Positions 6,683 through 15,329 of a stretch of 26,954 nucleotides of DNA are shown piece by piece (the first letter of the stretch is position 1; every line of letters starts with the position of its first letter). This stretch comes from DATBDM01 sp034664425. Its GTDB lineage: Bacteria > Actinomycetota > Thermoleophilia > Solirubrobacterales > Solirubrobacteraceae. The position numbers and the translations under genes are program-made. A model generated the notes under the pieces. It worked only from the letters and a program-made list of their open reading frames with translations. It made no database searches and was not told the DNA's origin. The stretch spans positions 1-26,954 of the forward strand of contig JAXDHR010000123.1 of the NCBI GenBank assembly GCA_034664425.1, in the 5' to 3' direction.

Positions 6683-8936
6683 CGCCGCTGCTCGCGGCCG
6701 CCCGCGCCGGCCCGGCGACCATCTCCTGCAGCCGTCGCGCAGCATCCAGGTGGTCGCCGGTCCACAGGACGCGCACGGCGGTCGCGCTCGCATCCGCGTC
6801 GGCGCCCTGCAGGTCTGCCCCGACGGCGGCCACGAGCCGCTCCGAGGCGGCGGGGTCGTCGGGCCGGGGCGCGGGCAGCATTCGGCGATCGGCGAGGCCG
6901 TCCGCGAACGCCTCGTACCAGCCCGTCATCTCGTCCGCGGCGGCGATCAGCTCCCGGCGCGCCGCCGCACGGTCGCCACCCGCCACGCCGTCGCCGGACC
7001 AGACGTCGAGCACGGCGTCCCCGGCCAGCCGCAGCCCGATCACGCCGGCGAGCAACGACGTCACCTCGGCGAGCGGGACCGGCTTGGGGCCGCGCTCGGC
7101 CAGGTAGGTGCGGAACGCGTCGTCGAGCCGCCGCGACGCTGCGGCGGCACGCAGCGCGGCCGCGGCCGGCGGCGGCCGCTCCGCGGTCCCGGCGTCGCAG
7201 CGGCCGAGGCCGAAGCGGACCGCCTCGGCGAGGTAGCGGGCGCTGTCGCGGTACGCTCCCGCGAGCGCGGTCGAGAGCGCCGCGGCGGCGCCACGCGGCC
7301 AGAACAGCAACCCGACGGCGACGCTGACCGCACACCCGAGCGCCACGTCCTCGATCCGGACGAGCCCGATCTGCCACCCCTCGGGCGCGAGGATGTTGAA
7401 GACGATCAGCACGGTCAGCGTGAACGCGGCCTGGCCCGCGGCGAACGAGACCGTGGCCGGCGCCAGCCCCGCGAGCAGCACGACGAACGGCAGCAGGATC
7501 CAGAGCAGCGTCGTGTCCGTGCCGACGGCGGCCACGACCGCGGCGCCGGCCACGAAGCCGATCGCCGTCCCGAGCAGCGCGCGCACCACGTCCTGCCCGG
7601 TGCTGAGCGCGTTCGAGCGCAGCACCGAGAGCGTGCCGAGCACCACCCAGAAGCTATGGGAGACGCCGCTGAGGTCGGCGATCAGCACCGCGAGGCCGAG
7701 CGCCGCCGCCCCACGGATGCTGTTCTGCAGCCACAGCGAGTGCCGCTCGACGTGCGCGCCCGCCCGCTCCTGCGCCGAGGCGAGCGTCCCGCGCACGTCG
7801 GCGGGGGCGCGGCCCAGCAGCTGCGCTGGCCATGATCGCCGCTCGGCAGCGGCGGCGAGGTCGATATTGCGGCCGATCGCCGCGACGACGAAGCTGAGCT
7901 CCTGCGCGCGGAAGCTCGGGTCGATCGCGGAGAGCACCGCACCCATCGACTCGGCGACGGCGATGTCGCCCGGCGCAGCCCGCGCCGGCAGCTTCAGCCG
8001 CGCGTCGAGCTCGAGCGCCGCGACCTGCTCGTCCAGCCCGTCGAGCGCCGCGCGCAGCTCGCCCGGCGAGCTCGACGGCGCGTCGAGCAGCGCCGCGCCG
8101 CGCTCGAGCACGGCTGCTGCGGCGAGCTTCACGTCGCAGACGGAGCGATCGTGCCGCACGCCGGGATCCGGCGCGGCCTCGGCGAGAACGCCCTCCATCC
8201 ACTGCAACTCGTCGACCAGCCGGACCACCGTCCGCGCCGCTGTGCTGAGCCCCGTCGGCCGGTACGGCGTGGCGTAGAAGACGTCGTGCAGCGCCGCGAC
8301 CCGGTCGTCGGCCTCCGCGATCGCCGCCCGGTACTCGGCGTCCGCCGGCCGCCGCACGCCCGCGACCGTGCGCGCGACCTCGGCCCGCAGGCGGGCACCG
8401 AGCGCGCGGCACGCCGCGATCGCGGCCGAGCGCACGGGATCGCGCGCCGGCGCCGGCCACAGCAGCGCGACGGCGACCAGTGCCGCCGCCGACGCGAGCC
8501 CCCAGCCCGCGAGGCGGTCCGGAATCGAGGACACCGGCCCCGGCAGGCAGACCGAAAGGATGAAGGCGAGCAGCAGCGAGGTCGTCGCGCCGGCGAGCAG
8601 CGAGCTGACGACGCCCGAGAACAGGATGCCGAGGGCGACGATCGCGGTGGCCACCGCGGCGGTCGCGACCGTCTGCTCCGCGAGCGTGCCGACGCAGACC
8701 AGGACGGCGCCGGCGAGCGCGAGCGCGAGCTGGGCCGGGAGCCGGGCGCGCCGTGGCCCGGGCGGGTCGAAGAGCAGCAGCGAGGCGAAGGAGCCGAACG
8801 CCGCGAACGCGGCCGTCGTCGTGTCGCCGATCACGACGTCGCCGAGCGCGAACATCGCCGGCATCGCGATCGCCGTCCGGCCTGCGCGGCGCAGAGCGAC
8901 CAGGCCACGATCGCGGCGGCGCAGCCACGTCATCAC
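6675..8936 (-). CDS. FUSC-family inner-membrane protein (aromatic-acid/efflux type)
   Basis: A 753-residue protein with two hydrophobic clusters, each of about five to six helices, near residues 20-170 and 400-560. Each is followed by a soluble helical region. This is the FUSC architecture (fusaric-acid resistance, YccS/YhfK, AaeB). The second cluster shows the typical FWVVLGTLSVLRSNALSTG and GTAIGFVAGA signatures. Members are thought to export aromatic acids or other small molecules; the substrate cannot be read here. The start is GTG at 8936 or ATG at 8933, with no clear ribosome site. It lies 38 nt downstream of the 461-residue membrane protein gene on the same strand, so co-transcription is likely. 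Its 3' end overlaps the convergent transglycosylase gene by 8 bp. Confidence 0.85.
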   Translation of the reverse strand: MMTWLRRRDRGLVALRRAGRTAIAMPAMFALGDVVIGDTTTAAFAAFGSFASLLLFDPPGPRRARLPAQLALALAGAVLVCVGTLAEQTVATAAVATAIVALGILFSGVVSSLLAGATTSLLLAFILSVCLPGPVSSIPDRLAGWGLASAAALVAVALLWPAPARDPVRSAAIAACRALGARLRAEVARTVAGVRRPADAEYRAAIAEADDRVAALHDVFYATPYRPTGLSTAARTVVRLVDELQWMEGVLAEAAPDPGVRHDRSVCDVKLAAAAVLERGAALLDAPSSSPGELRAALDGLDEQVAALELDARLKLPARAAPGDIAVAESMGAVLSAIDPSFRAQELSFVVAAIGRNIDLAAAAERRSWPAQLLGRAPADVRGTLASAQERAGAHVERHSLWLQNSIRGAAALGLAVLIADLSGVSHSFWVVLGTLSVLRSNALSTGQDVVRALLGTAIGFVAGAAVVAAVGTDTTLLWILLPFVVLLAGLAPATVSFAAGQAAFTLTVLIVFNILAPEGWQIGLVRIEDVALGCAVSVAVGLLFWPRGAAAALSTALAGAYRDSARYLAEAVRFGLGRCDAGTAERPPPAAAALRAAAASRRLDDAFRTYLAERGPKPVPLAEVTSLLAGVIGLRLAGDAVLDVWSGDGVAGGDRAAARRELIAAADEMTGWYEAFADGLADRRMLPAPRPDDPAASERLVAAVGADLQGADADASATAVRVLWTGDHLDAARRLQEMVAGPARAAASSGVT

Positions 8937-8974
8937 GATACGGCACCCACGCGAGCTGAACTATGACGGGCCGC

Positions 8975-10360
8975 TCACGAGCGCGTACGCGACGACGGCA
9001 GGCAACGGGCGGTCAGGATGCGCCAGTGTGCGTTGGCCGCCGCGACGCGGCGGGCACGCGAACCGGCCGGCGCGAACGGCGAGCGCGGCCGCCCGCGCTC
9101 CTGAAAGACGACGGTCGCATGTGCGGAGCGTGGGTCCAGACGGGCTGGCGGCACACCGAGATCCCACGCGATCATGGGTCCCGTGAACAGCGGGACCGCG
9201 GGATGTCCGCACGCGAGCAGCCGGCGCGGACCGCCCGCGGCGTCGATCGCCGCAGGAAGGGTGCGGGCCGCGCCGGCCTGGGTTTCCACGAACGCCTCCT
9301 GACGCGCGAAGTGCGCGAACCGGGAGGGGGCGTCGAGCGCGACCCAGACCGCGAGCAAGGTCGCCACGACCGCCACCCCGGACGTGCCGCCGACCCGGCC
9401 GAGACGGGCCCAGCCCGCGCCGCCGGCGACCGCGAGCACGGCCAGCGGACCGAAGAAGTAGCGGACCGCGCCGGCGTAGCCCGCTCCGAGCAGCGCCAGA
9501 TCGACCGCGATCCAGGTGAGCGCGGCCACGACGATCACCGCGAGCGGATCGATGCGCCGGGTGCGGGCGCTGGCGAGCAGGCCGGCCGCGAGCGCGACGG
9601 CCGCGCCGGTCGCGAACGGGGCGAGCAGTTCGTGGCGGACATCGAAGACGGCGCGGCCGATGGGATCGGGATGACCGCCGTACGTCAGCGGCGTATCGAC
9701 GCGGGCGAGCGCGGCGCCGTAGAAGGGGTTCCCCTCCACGAGCCAGTCGGGCACGAACCAGAGCACGGCGAGGGCGGCACCGAGGGCGGCCGCGAGGGGC
9801 CGGGCGCCCGGCTCGCGCCAGGCCAGCCAGAGCCCGTAGGCGAGCAGCACCGGCCACAGCTCCGGGCGGACCAGCCCGGCGCCCCACGCGGACGCGAGCG
9901 CGAGCCGCGGGCGCCCCGCCAGGTGGAGGTCGATGGCGAGCAGCGAGAGCAGCACGACGGCGGTCTCCGAGCCGCCGACCATGACCGCGTAGGCGTGCGC
10001 TGTGAGCACGAGTCCGGCGAGCGCGGCGGCAGCGGCGGCGAGCCCTGCGGCGCGGCCGCCGGCCAGCCGGCGGGCCACGCGGAACGCCTCCACCAGCGCG
10101 AGCACCCCGAACGCGCGCACGGTCGCGAGCCACAGCGCGGGGGCGGCACGGCCGAACAGCGCATCGATCGTCGTGAGGGCGACGGGCAGCGGCTTCCACG
10201 AGGTCCCGCCGGCGAGCGAGAGGTCGGCGTGGACGATCTCCCGTCCCCACAGCAGCCAGGACCACTGGTCATAGCCGGGGCTGCCCGGCAGCAGCAGGCT
10301 CAGCCCGCCGAGGACGGCGGCGCCGACGACCGTCGGGACGAGCCAGCGCGGAGCCCGCAC
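8975..10360 (-). CDS. Multi-pass membrane protein, GT-C glycosyltransferase-like
   Basis: A 461-residue polytopic protein with roughly ten hydrophobic segments and a short soluble C-terminus. The first extracytoplasmic loop holds acidic and aromatic residues (PGYDQWSWLLWGREIVHADL), followed by GGTSWKPLPV. This layout is typical of GT-C glycosyltransferases of the mannosyl/arabinosyl-transferase type that use polyprenyl-linked sugars. I do not recognise a named family, so enzymatic activity is inference. The start is GTG at 10360, supported by TACCGT 6 nt upstream. The preceding gene on the same strand (772 residues) is also a GT-C-like membrane protein ending 60 nt upstream, and the two may serve one surface-glycan pathway. 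The C-terminus is Arg-rich and likely cytoplasmic or poorly conserved. Confidence 0.7.
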   Translation of the reverse strand: MRAPRWLVPTVVGAAVLGGLSLLLPGSPGYDQWSWLLWGREIVHADLSLAGGTSWKPLPVALTTIDALFGRAAPALWLATVRAFGVLALVEAFRVARRLAGGRAAGLAAAAAALAGLVLTAHAYAVMVGGSETAVVLLSLLAIDLHLAGRPRLALASAWGAGLVRPELWPVLLAYGLWLAWREPGARPLAAALGAALAVLWFVPDWLVEGNPFYGAALARVDTPLTYGGHPDPIGRAVFDVRHELLAPFATGAAVALAAGLLASARTRRIDPLAVIVVAALTWIAVDLALLGAGYAGAVRYFFGPLAVLAVAGGAGWARLGRVGGTSGVAVVATLLAVWVALDAPSRFAHFARQEAFVETQAGAARTLPAAIDAAGGPRRLLACGHPAVPLFTGPMIAWDLGVPPARLDPRSAHATVVFQERGRPRSPFAPAGSRARRVAAANAHWRILTARCLPSSRTRS

Positions 10361-10366
10361 GCTGCG

Positions 10367-10372
10367 ACGGTA
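10367..10372 (-). promoter_or_regulatory. -10 box of leaderless membrane-protein gene
   Basis: TACCGT on the - strand ends 6 nt before the GTG at 10360. It implies a separate promoter even though the gene follows another on the same strand. Confidence 0.5.
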
Positions 10373-10420
10373 CCCCGGTGAACCGCACCGTCCATGAACC
10401 GCGCGAGCGTCCGCTCATGT

Positions 10421-12739
10421 TCAGCGGAGCGTGTAGGAGTCGACGTAGCGCCCGCACGCGCGCGCGAGCGGGATCTTCTGCGGGCGCTCGCCGTGCCTGG
10501 TCGCGGCGAGCTCGCCGAGCGCGTGGAAGCCGGGCGAGTTGAGCGCGCGCGTGTGCCCCTTGGCGCCGAGCAGGCGGCCGATCAGCCCGAGCCGGTCGAC
10601 GGTCACGCGGATCCGGACCGGCCCGCCCCCGGTCACGGTCCCGACGCCGAAGAACGACCCCATGCGGTCGAGGTTGGCCGGCATGCCGCGGTGCATGCCC
10701 GGGGCGCTGACCGTGATCGGATTGCGGCTCTGGTACTGCAGCGACAGATCCCAGCGGCCGGGCGGCAGCTCGATCGTCCGCGAGGCGGTCGAGCCGGCGT
10801 CGTCGGCGTAGCCGTGCCATCCGCTCGTCTTCTCGATCACCGGCGGCGTGCGGACGGTGGCGGTCCCCGAGCGGCGGCTGAGCGCTCGGCCGGCCGCCGT
10901 CGAGCAGTCCAGCACCGCGCCCGGGCGCCAGCGCGCGTGCAGCGTCTCGCGCGGCGGCACGGTCGCGACGCGCTCCCACAGGATCCACGACGGCGTGCGC
11001 TTGACCACGCGCAGCCCCGGCGGCGGGAAGCTCGCGAACGGCGTGTTCGGCGAGACGATCCACTTGAACCGGTTCAACGTCGCCGACGTCACGCCGTCGA
11101 GGTCGAGCGCCATGCCCTGGTGCCAGCCCGTCTCGGGTCGCGTGGGCAGCACGTTGACCTTGTAGAGCAGGCTCGGCCGGTACGGGCGCAGGGCGAACAG
11201 ATCCCAGCCGCCGTAGTCGCTCTGGTCGAGGAACGCGGTGGGACCCGTCTTCGCGGTCGCCTCGATCGAGCGCAGCTCCGCGGCGTGCGCGTCGGGGCCT
11301 ACGATGCCGTCGCGCAGCGTGAGGAAGCTCGAGACCGCCGCGGCGACGATCACGGCCGCGGTCGCGGCCCGCAAGCCGATCCTCAGCGCCGGGCGCTCGC
11401 GCAGCGACCAGGCGACGACCGCGCCGTAGACCAGGGCGACGCCGATCACCGGCGCCATCATCGCGAGCCCCTTCGCGGCGTTGTACGGGTTGCGGAACAG
11501 CGACAGGCCGATCCACAGGACCCAGCACACGATCAGCGCGGCGGCGAGCGAGCTCGGTCCGCGCCGCAGCCAGCGCACGACGGCGAGGGCGATCAGGATC
11601 GCGGCCCCGATCAGCAACAGCCCCGTCAGGACCGGGAGGTGCGTGGCGAAGCGGAAGTCGGGGTTCAGCCAGATGCCGAGCGCCTTCCACGGCGGCAGCC
11701 GGCCGCCGAGGTTGCCGACGCCGCCGTCGGGCTCGTTGGCGAAGTGGCTCGACTGGAAGTGGACGATCCGGAGCATCTCGGGCGCCTGCAGGATCAGCGT
11801 CGCCACGATCCCGGCGAGCACCGTCGGCACGGCGCGCCGCACGAGCGCGCGCATCTCGGCGGGCATGCGCCGGCGGCGCGCGAGCTCGATCACCGCCCAC
11901 AGCCCGAGGGTGCCGAGCGGCCACAGCGCGGCGCCGCCGCTGAGGATCTGCGTGGCCGAGACGATCAGCAGCGCCGGGACGAGCGCCGCGCGGATCGCCT
12001 GCGAACGGCCGCCTCGCCGGACGGCCTCCGCGACGGCGGGGAGCGTGAGGGCGAAGCCGAGGATCGGGACGGCGGCGAGCACCTCCTTGTGCGACGCCTG
12101 GGCGTAGTACGCGGCACCGAGGTAGGAGAGCCCGGCGACGATCGCGAGCGCCCAGTTGACCGGCCGGCGGACCCCGGGGAGGACGGCGAGGGCCGCGCGC
12201 GCGGAGAGGATCGGCCCGGCGGCCATCACGGCGGTCAGCGCCTGCGGCGCGGTCCAGCCGACGGCCGTGAGCGCGGCGGCGATCGCATGCGGTCCGACCG
12301 GGTAGCCGACGGCGACGACGGTCTCCCGCACGGGGATCTCGTGGTGGGCGAGCCAGCGCACGACGATCAGGTGCATGGTCCAGTCGTCGTTGTTGCCCAT
12401 GCCGAGAATCCCGAAGTGGCCCGAGACGATGAAGGGCAGCATCAGGGCGACGAGCGCGACGAACATCACCGGGAGGCCGTCGGCGAGGCCCGCCCTGACG
12501 TCCGCGCGCACCACCGGTACCGCAGCGGCGGCGAGCGTCAGCACGACGCCGAGCCCAAGCCCCGTCCAGGCGTGGCCGGGCAGGAAGACCGCGGGCAGGA
12601 CGAGCACGAGCAGCACGGCGAACCCCGCGATCGGGGCGACGTGCGAGGGAGCGGCGAGGCCGGCGAGCCGCCAGACGGCGGCGCCGATCAGCGAGGACGC
12701 GGCGACGACCGCGACCGCGGCGAGCGCGACCCAGACCAC
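10421..12739 (-). CDS. Large polytopic membrane protein with extracytoplasmic C-terminal domain (putative GT-C)
   Basis: A 772-residue protein. Residues 1 to about 490 hold some twelve or more hydrophobic helices. The rest, about 280 residues, is soluble and probably extracytoplasmic, with beta-rich segments (TIELPPGRWDLSLQYQSRNP) resembling the jellyroll-like tails of actinobacterial surface-polysaccharide proteins. An early loop carries GNNDDWTMHLIVVRWL, an acidic motif placed as in GT-C transferases. A second loop has FQSSHFANEPDGGVGNLGGR. I do not recognise a named family; a role in lipid-linked glycan transfer or export is inference. The start is GTG at 12739, which overlaps the stop of a 23-codon ORF (TAGTG). 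It diverges from the isomerase-like gene at 12826 across an 86-bp region containing a palindrome. Confidence 0.72.
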   Translation of the reverse strand: MVWVALAAVAVVAASSLIGAAVWRLAGLAAPSHVAPIAGFAVLLVLVLPAVFLPGHAWTGLGLGVVLTLAAAAVPVVRADVRAGLADGLPVMFVALVALMLPFIVSGHFGILGMGNNDDWTMHLIVVRWLAHHEIPVRETVVAVGYPVGPHAIAAALTAVGWTAPQALTAVMAAGPILSARAALAVLPGVRRPVNWALAIVAGLSYLGAAYYAQASHKEVLAAVPILGFALTLPAVAEAVRRGGRSQAIRAALVPALLIVSATQILSGGAALWPLGTLGLWAVIELARRRRMPAEMRALVRRAVPTVLAGIVATLILQAPEMLRIVHFQSSHFANEPDGGVGNLGGRLPPWKALGIWLNPDFRFATHLPVLTGLLLIGAAILIALAVVRWLRRGPSSLAAALIVCWVLWIGLSLFRNPYNAAKGLAMMAPVIGVALVYGAVVAWSLRERPALRIGLRAATAAVIVAAAVSSFLTLRDGIVGPDAHAAELRSIEATAKTGPTAFLDQSDYGGWDLFALRPYRPSLLYKVNVLPTRPETGWHQGMALDLDGVTSATLNRFKWIVSPNTPFASFPPPGLRVVKRTPSWILWERVATVPPRETLHARWRPGAVLDCSTAAGRALSRRSGTATVRTPPVIEKTSGWHGYADDAGSTASRTIELPPGRWDLSLQYQSRNPITVSAPGMHRGMPANLDRMGSFFGVGTVTGGGPVRIRVTVDRLGLIGRLLGAKGHTRALNSPGFHALGELAATRHGERPQKIPLARACGRYVDSYTLR

Positions 12740-12810
12740 TAGTGCGAGCGGCGGCGAGCGGCGTTCACGGCGCTCAGCATGGCAGGAGCAGTCAACTTGA
12801 CGAGCGACAA
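12739..12810 (-). CDS. Possible 23-residue upstream peptide coupled to the large membrane protein
   Basis: On the - strand GGAGG (12816-12820) is followed after 5 nt by TTG at 12810. It opens a 23-codon frame with a basic end (NAARRRSH), whose TAG stop overlaps the GTG start of the 772-residue protein (TAGTG). The good ribosome site and the overlap suggest translational coupling or a leader peptide, because the GTG itself has no Shine-Dalgarno. It may be chance in GC-rich DNA. Confidence 0.3.
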   Translation of the reverse strand: MSLVKLTAPAMLSAVNAARRRSH

Positions 12811-12813
12811 GTT
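12794..12813. promoter_or_regulatory. Palindrome AACTTG-N8-CAAGTT, candidate operator
   Basis: Perfect 6-bp arms with two further symmetric bases in the spacer, AT-rich compared with the surroundings. It abuts the -10 box of the + strand isomerase gene and lies within the 5' region of the divergent membrane-protein gene, so a repressor here could affect both. No regulator gene is adjacent. Confidence 0.5.
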
Positions 12814-12818
12814 ATCCT
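12813..12818 (+). promoter_or_regulatory. -10 box of leaderless isomerase-like gene
   Basis: TATCCT ends 7 nt before the ATG at 12826 and directly follows the palindrome 12794-12813. Confidence 0.55.
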
Positions 12819-12825
12819 CCCGCTC

Positions 12826-13401
12826 ATGACAGGCGCGGGTCCCGTCCTCTACGTCGATGTCGGGTCGCCGTACGCGTATCTCGCGGTCGAGCGCGCACCC
12901 GCGCTGCTGGGCGCCGAGCCCGAGCTGCACCCGGTCCTGCTCGGCGCGATCTTCGCCAGGCGCGGCTGGGGCTCGTGGTCCGCGACTCCTGCGCGCAGCG
13001 CGCGGATCGCCGACCTCCAGGCGCGGGCGGCGCGCGCCGGGCTGCCGCCGTTCACGTGGCCGCCGCGCTGGCCGGCAAACGGGCTCGCGGCGATGCGGGC
13101 GCTGACCTGGGCCGACATGCAGGGATCCGCGACCGCGTTCGCGCGCACCGTCTTGCGCCTGCAGTTCGCCCGCGGCGCCGACATCGCCGACGTGGACGTG
13201 CTCGAGGCCGCGGCTCGCGAGGCCGGCCTCGAGCCCGCCGGCGTGCGCCCGGCGATCGCCGACCCGGCGGTGAAGCAGCGGCTGCGCGAGACGACGGATG
13301 CGGCATGGGAGGCGGGGGTGCGCGGCATCCCCACCCTGCGGCTCGGCGGCGAGCTGCACTACGGCGACGACCGGCTCGAGGCGGCGATCGCGGCGGCATG
13401 A
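12826..13401 (+). CDS. DsbA-family protein, 2-hydroxychromene-2-carboxylate isomerase/kappa-GST-like
   Basis: A 191-residue thioredoxin-fold protein with a helical insertion. The N-terminal motif VDVGSPYAYL has Ser14 where DsbA has its CXXC, as in HCCA isomerases and kappa-class glutathione transferases. The C-terminal GVRGIPTLRLGGELHYGDDR holds the cis-Pro loop and closing strand. Family members isomerise aromatic ring-cleavage products or conjugate thiols. Actinobacteria lack ordinary glutathione use, so the natural thiol and substrate are unknown. The start is ATG at 12826, matched by a -10 box 7 nt upstream. The stop codon overlaps the start of the nitronate monooxygenase gene (ATGA), so the two are translationally coupled and probably act in one oxidative or detoxification route. 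Confidence 0.88.
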   Translation: MTGAGPVLYVDVGSPYAYLAVERAPALLGAEPELHPVLLGAIFARRGWGSWSATPARSARIADLQARAARAGLPPFTWPPRWPANGLAAMRALTWADMQGSATAFARTVLRLQFARGADIADVDVLEAAAREAGLEPAGVRPAIADPAVKQRLRETTDAAWEAGVRGIPTLRLGGELHYGDDRLEAAIAAA

Positions 13402-14435
13402 ACCCGGCCGACCTCGAGCTCCCGATCGTGCTCGCACCGCTCGCGGGCGGGCCGGCGACCGTCGAGCTGGCGGTCGCCGTCTCCGAAGCCGGCGGGCTCG
13501 GCTTCCTCGCTGCGGGCTACCTGACCGCCGCGGCGATGCGCGAGCAGCTCGAGCGCTTCCGGGCGACGAGCCGGCGCGCCTTCGGCGTCAACCTCTTCGC
13601 GCCGCCGTCGGCGCCCGCCGAGCCCTACGAGGCGTTCGTCGAGAGCCTGCGGGGCGAGGAGGCACACGCCGGCGTCGCGCTCGGCACGCCGCGCTCCGAC
13701 GACGACGACTGGGCCGCCAAGCTCGATGCGGTGGCCGAGCTCGCGCCGCCCGTCGTGTCGTTCGTCTTCGGCTGCCCCGCGCCGGAGGTCCTCGCGCGGC
13801 TGCAGGCGTCCGGAAGCGCGACGTGGGTCACGATCACCACGCCGGGCGAGGCCGCCCGCGCCGAGGCGGCCGGGGCGCAAGCCCTCGTCGTGCAGGGCGC
13901 CGAGGCGGGCGGCCACCGCGCCGCCTTCTGCGACCGCGGCGAGGAGCCGTACGGCCTGCTCGCGCTGCTGCAGCTCGTCGGGGCCGCGACGGAGCTGCCG
14001 CTGATCGCGGCGGGCGGGATCGCGACGGGGCGCGGCGTCGCGGGCGCGCTGGCCGCCGGCGCGAGCGCCGCGCAGGTCGGGACGGCGTTCCTGCGCTGCC
14101 CCGAGGCCGGGACGGCGGAGGTCCACCGCGCCGCGATCGCGCGCGCCGAACCGACCGCGCTGACACGAGCGTTCAGCGGCAAGCTCGCGCGCGGCGTCGT
14201 CAACCGCTTCATGCGCGAGCACGATGATGCGCCGTCCGCGTACCCCGAGATCCATCACGTCACCTCGCCGCTGCGCAGGGCGGCGCGCGCGAGCGGCGAC
14301 CCGGATCTCGTCAACCTCTGGGCGGGGCAGGCGCACGTGCTGGCGAGCGACGCGCCGGCGGGCGACGTCGCCCGCCGGCTGGCCGCCGAGGCGCAGGAGG
14401 CGGCCGGCCGCCTCGCGCGCCGCTTCGAGCGCTGA
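13398..14435 (+). CDS. Nitronate monooxygenase (FMN-dependent, 2-nitropropane dioxygenase family)
   Basis: A 345-residue TIM-barrel flavoprotein. Seen: LPIVLAPLAGGPAT at the N-terminus, FGVNLF, SFVFGCP, the family signature GAEAGGH with His173 (FMN phosphate/catalytic region) and AAGGIATGRGVAGALAAGA. It oxidises alkyl nitronates such as propionate 3-nitronate to aldehydes plus nitrite/nitrate, or performs a related FMN oxidation. The start is ATG at 13398, overlapping the TGA of the upstream isomerase-like gene. The frame is open further 5' but that part is the shadow of the upstream gene. Related enzymes include enoyl-ACP reductase FabK; the GAEAGGH motif is shared, so the exact substrate is not certain. 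Confidence 0.9.
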   Translation: MNPADLELPIVLAPLAGGPATVELAVAVSEAGGLGFLAAGYLTAAAMREQLERFRATSRRAFGVNLFAPPSAPAEPYEAFVESLRGEEAHAGVALGTPRSDDDDWAAKLDAVAELAPPVVSFVFGCPAPEVLARLQASGSATWVTITTPGEAARAEAAGAQALVVQGAEAGGHRAAFCDRGEEPYGLLALLQLVGAATELPLIAAGGIATGRGVAGALAAGASAAQVGTAFLRCPEAGTAEVHRAAIARAEPTALTRAFSGKLARGVVNRFMREHDDAPSAYPEIHHVTSPLRRAARASGDPDLVNLWAGQAHVLASDAPAGDVARRLAAEAQEAAGRLARRFER

Positions 14436-14511
14436 GCGGCGGTCCTCAGAAGTCGTCCCGCCGACCACTCCGTTTCGTCTCCGGCGCTCCCGCAGGCGCG
14501 CCGCGGTGTGA

Positions 14512-14517
14512 GACGCT
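14512..14517 (+). promoter_or_regulatory. Weak -10 box before alpha/beta hydrolase gene
   Basis: GACGCT ends 6 nt before the ATG at 14524. It keeps the A and final T of TAnnnT but not the first T. The preceding ~75 bp hold nothing else that I can support. Confidence 0.35.
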
Positions 14518-14523
14518 CGTGGC

Positions 14524-15252
14524 ATGTCGACGTTCGTCGTCGTCCATGGTGGCTTCGGGGGCGGGTGGGAATGGACCCCGGTCGCGCGGCGGCTGCGGAG
14601 GCGTGGGCATGATCTGTTCACGCCCACGCTCACGGGCATGGGCGAGCGCGCGCACCTCGCTGCACCCGACATCGGTCTCGGCACGCACGTCGACGACGTC
14701 GTCGCCGTCCTCGAGATGGAGGGCCTGGAGGACATCGTCCTGTGCGCTCACAGTTACGGAGGCGTCCCGGTCACCGGTGCGGCCGACCGCGTTCCCGAGC
14801 GCGTAGGCCTGCTGATCTACATCGATGCGCTCGTGCCCGGCCACGGGCAGTCGGCGCTCGATCTCCTGCCGGGGTGGTTCGCCGCCGAGGCGCGAGCGAC
14901 CGTCGACGCGCGGGGGCGAGTGCCGATGCCCTCATCACTCGAGCCGCCCCGGGGCTGGATCGACGAACATGACCGGATTCGCTACATCCAACGACTGCGG
15001 GCGCAGCCGCTGGCCAGCCTCACCGAGCCGATCCGACTGACCGGCGCAGTCGAGCGCCTCCCGACGGCGTTCGTCCGCTGCAGTCGCGCAGCGCCTCCAG
15101 GCGATCCGATCGCCGCGATCGCCGCGCGCGCTCGCGCGAATGGATGGGCGTATCGCGAGCTGGCCGCTCCGCACGACCCGCAGGTCCTCGACCCGGACGG
15201 GACCGCGAACCTGCTCCACGAGCTCGCGGCATCGATGCCCCGCGCCAGGTGA
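14524..15252 (+). CDS. Alpha/beta-fold hydrolase (salicylate-esterase/pyrethroid-hydrolase-like)
   Basis: A 242-residue single-domain hydrolase. Seen: the oxyanion-hole strand FVVVHGGFGGGWEW, a second-loop LTGMGERAHL, the nucleophile elbow CAHSYGG with Ser77, and a C-terminal catalytic-His candidate in LAAPHDPQVLDPDG. The GMGER and HSYGG spacing is typical of the EstC/methylesterase-like group that cleaves small esters. The likely acid is an Asp after strand six, not identified with confidence. The start is ATG at 14524. It stands 88 nt after the nitronate monooxygenase gene and may be read from its own weak promoter or through from upstream. It converges on the MarR-PDZ gene; the 77 bp between them hold no clear terminator. 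Confidence 0.88.
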   Translation: MSTFVVVHGGFGGGWEWTPVARRLRRRGHDLFTPTLTGMGERAHLAAPDIGLGTHVDDVVAVLEMEGLEDIVLCAHSYGGVPVTGAADRVPERVGLLIYIDALVPGHGQSALDLLPGWFAAEARATVDARGRVPMPSSLEPPRGWIDEHDRIRYIQRLRAQPLASLTEPIRLTGAVERLPTAFVRCSRAAPPGDPIAAIAARARANGWAYRELAAPHDPQVLDPDGTANLLHELAASMPRAR

Positions 15253-15329
15253 GCCGGAGCTTCGATGCTCGCATGATTCGCGGATCCGGGCACCCGCTCC
15301 ACTCGTCCGACAGACTTCTCAAACCGCTT

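Noticed and set aside
8931..8940. TATCGT as a leaderless -10 box for the FUSC gene
   Set aside because: It overlaps the GTG start codon and leaves only one base before the ATG, so it cannot serve either start.
10410..10428. Hairpin TCCGCT-N7-AGCGGA at the end of the 772-residue protein gene
   Set aside because: Six-bp stem without a T-run. It overlaps the stop codon and is not convincing as an intrinsic terminator.
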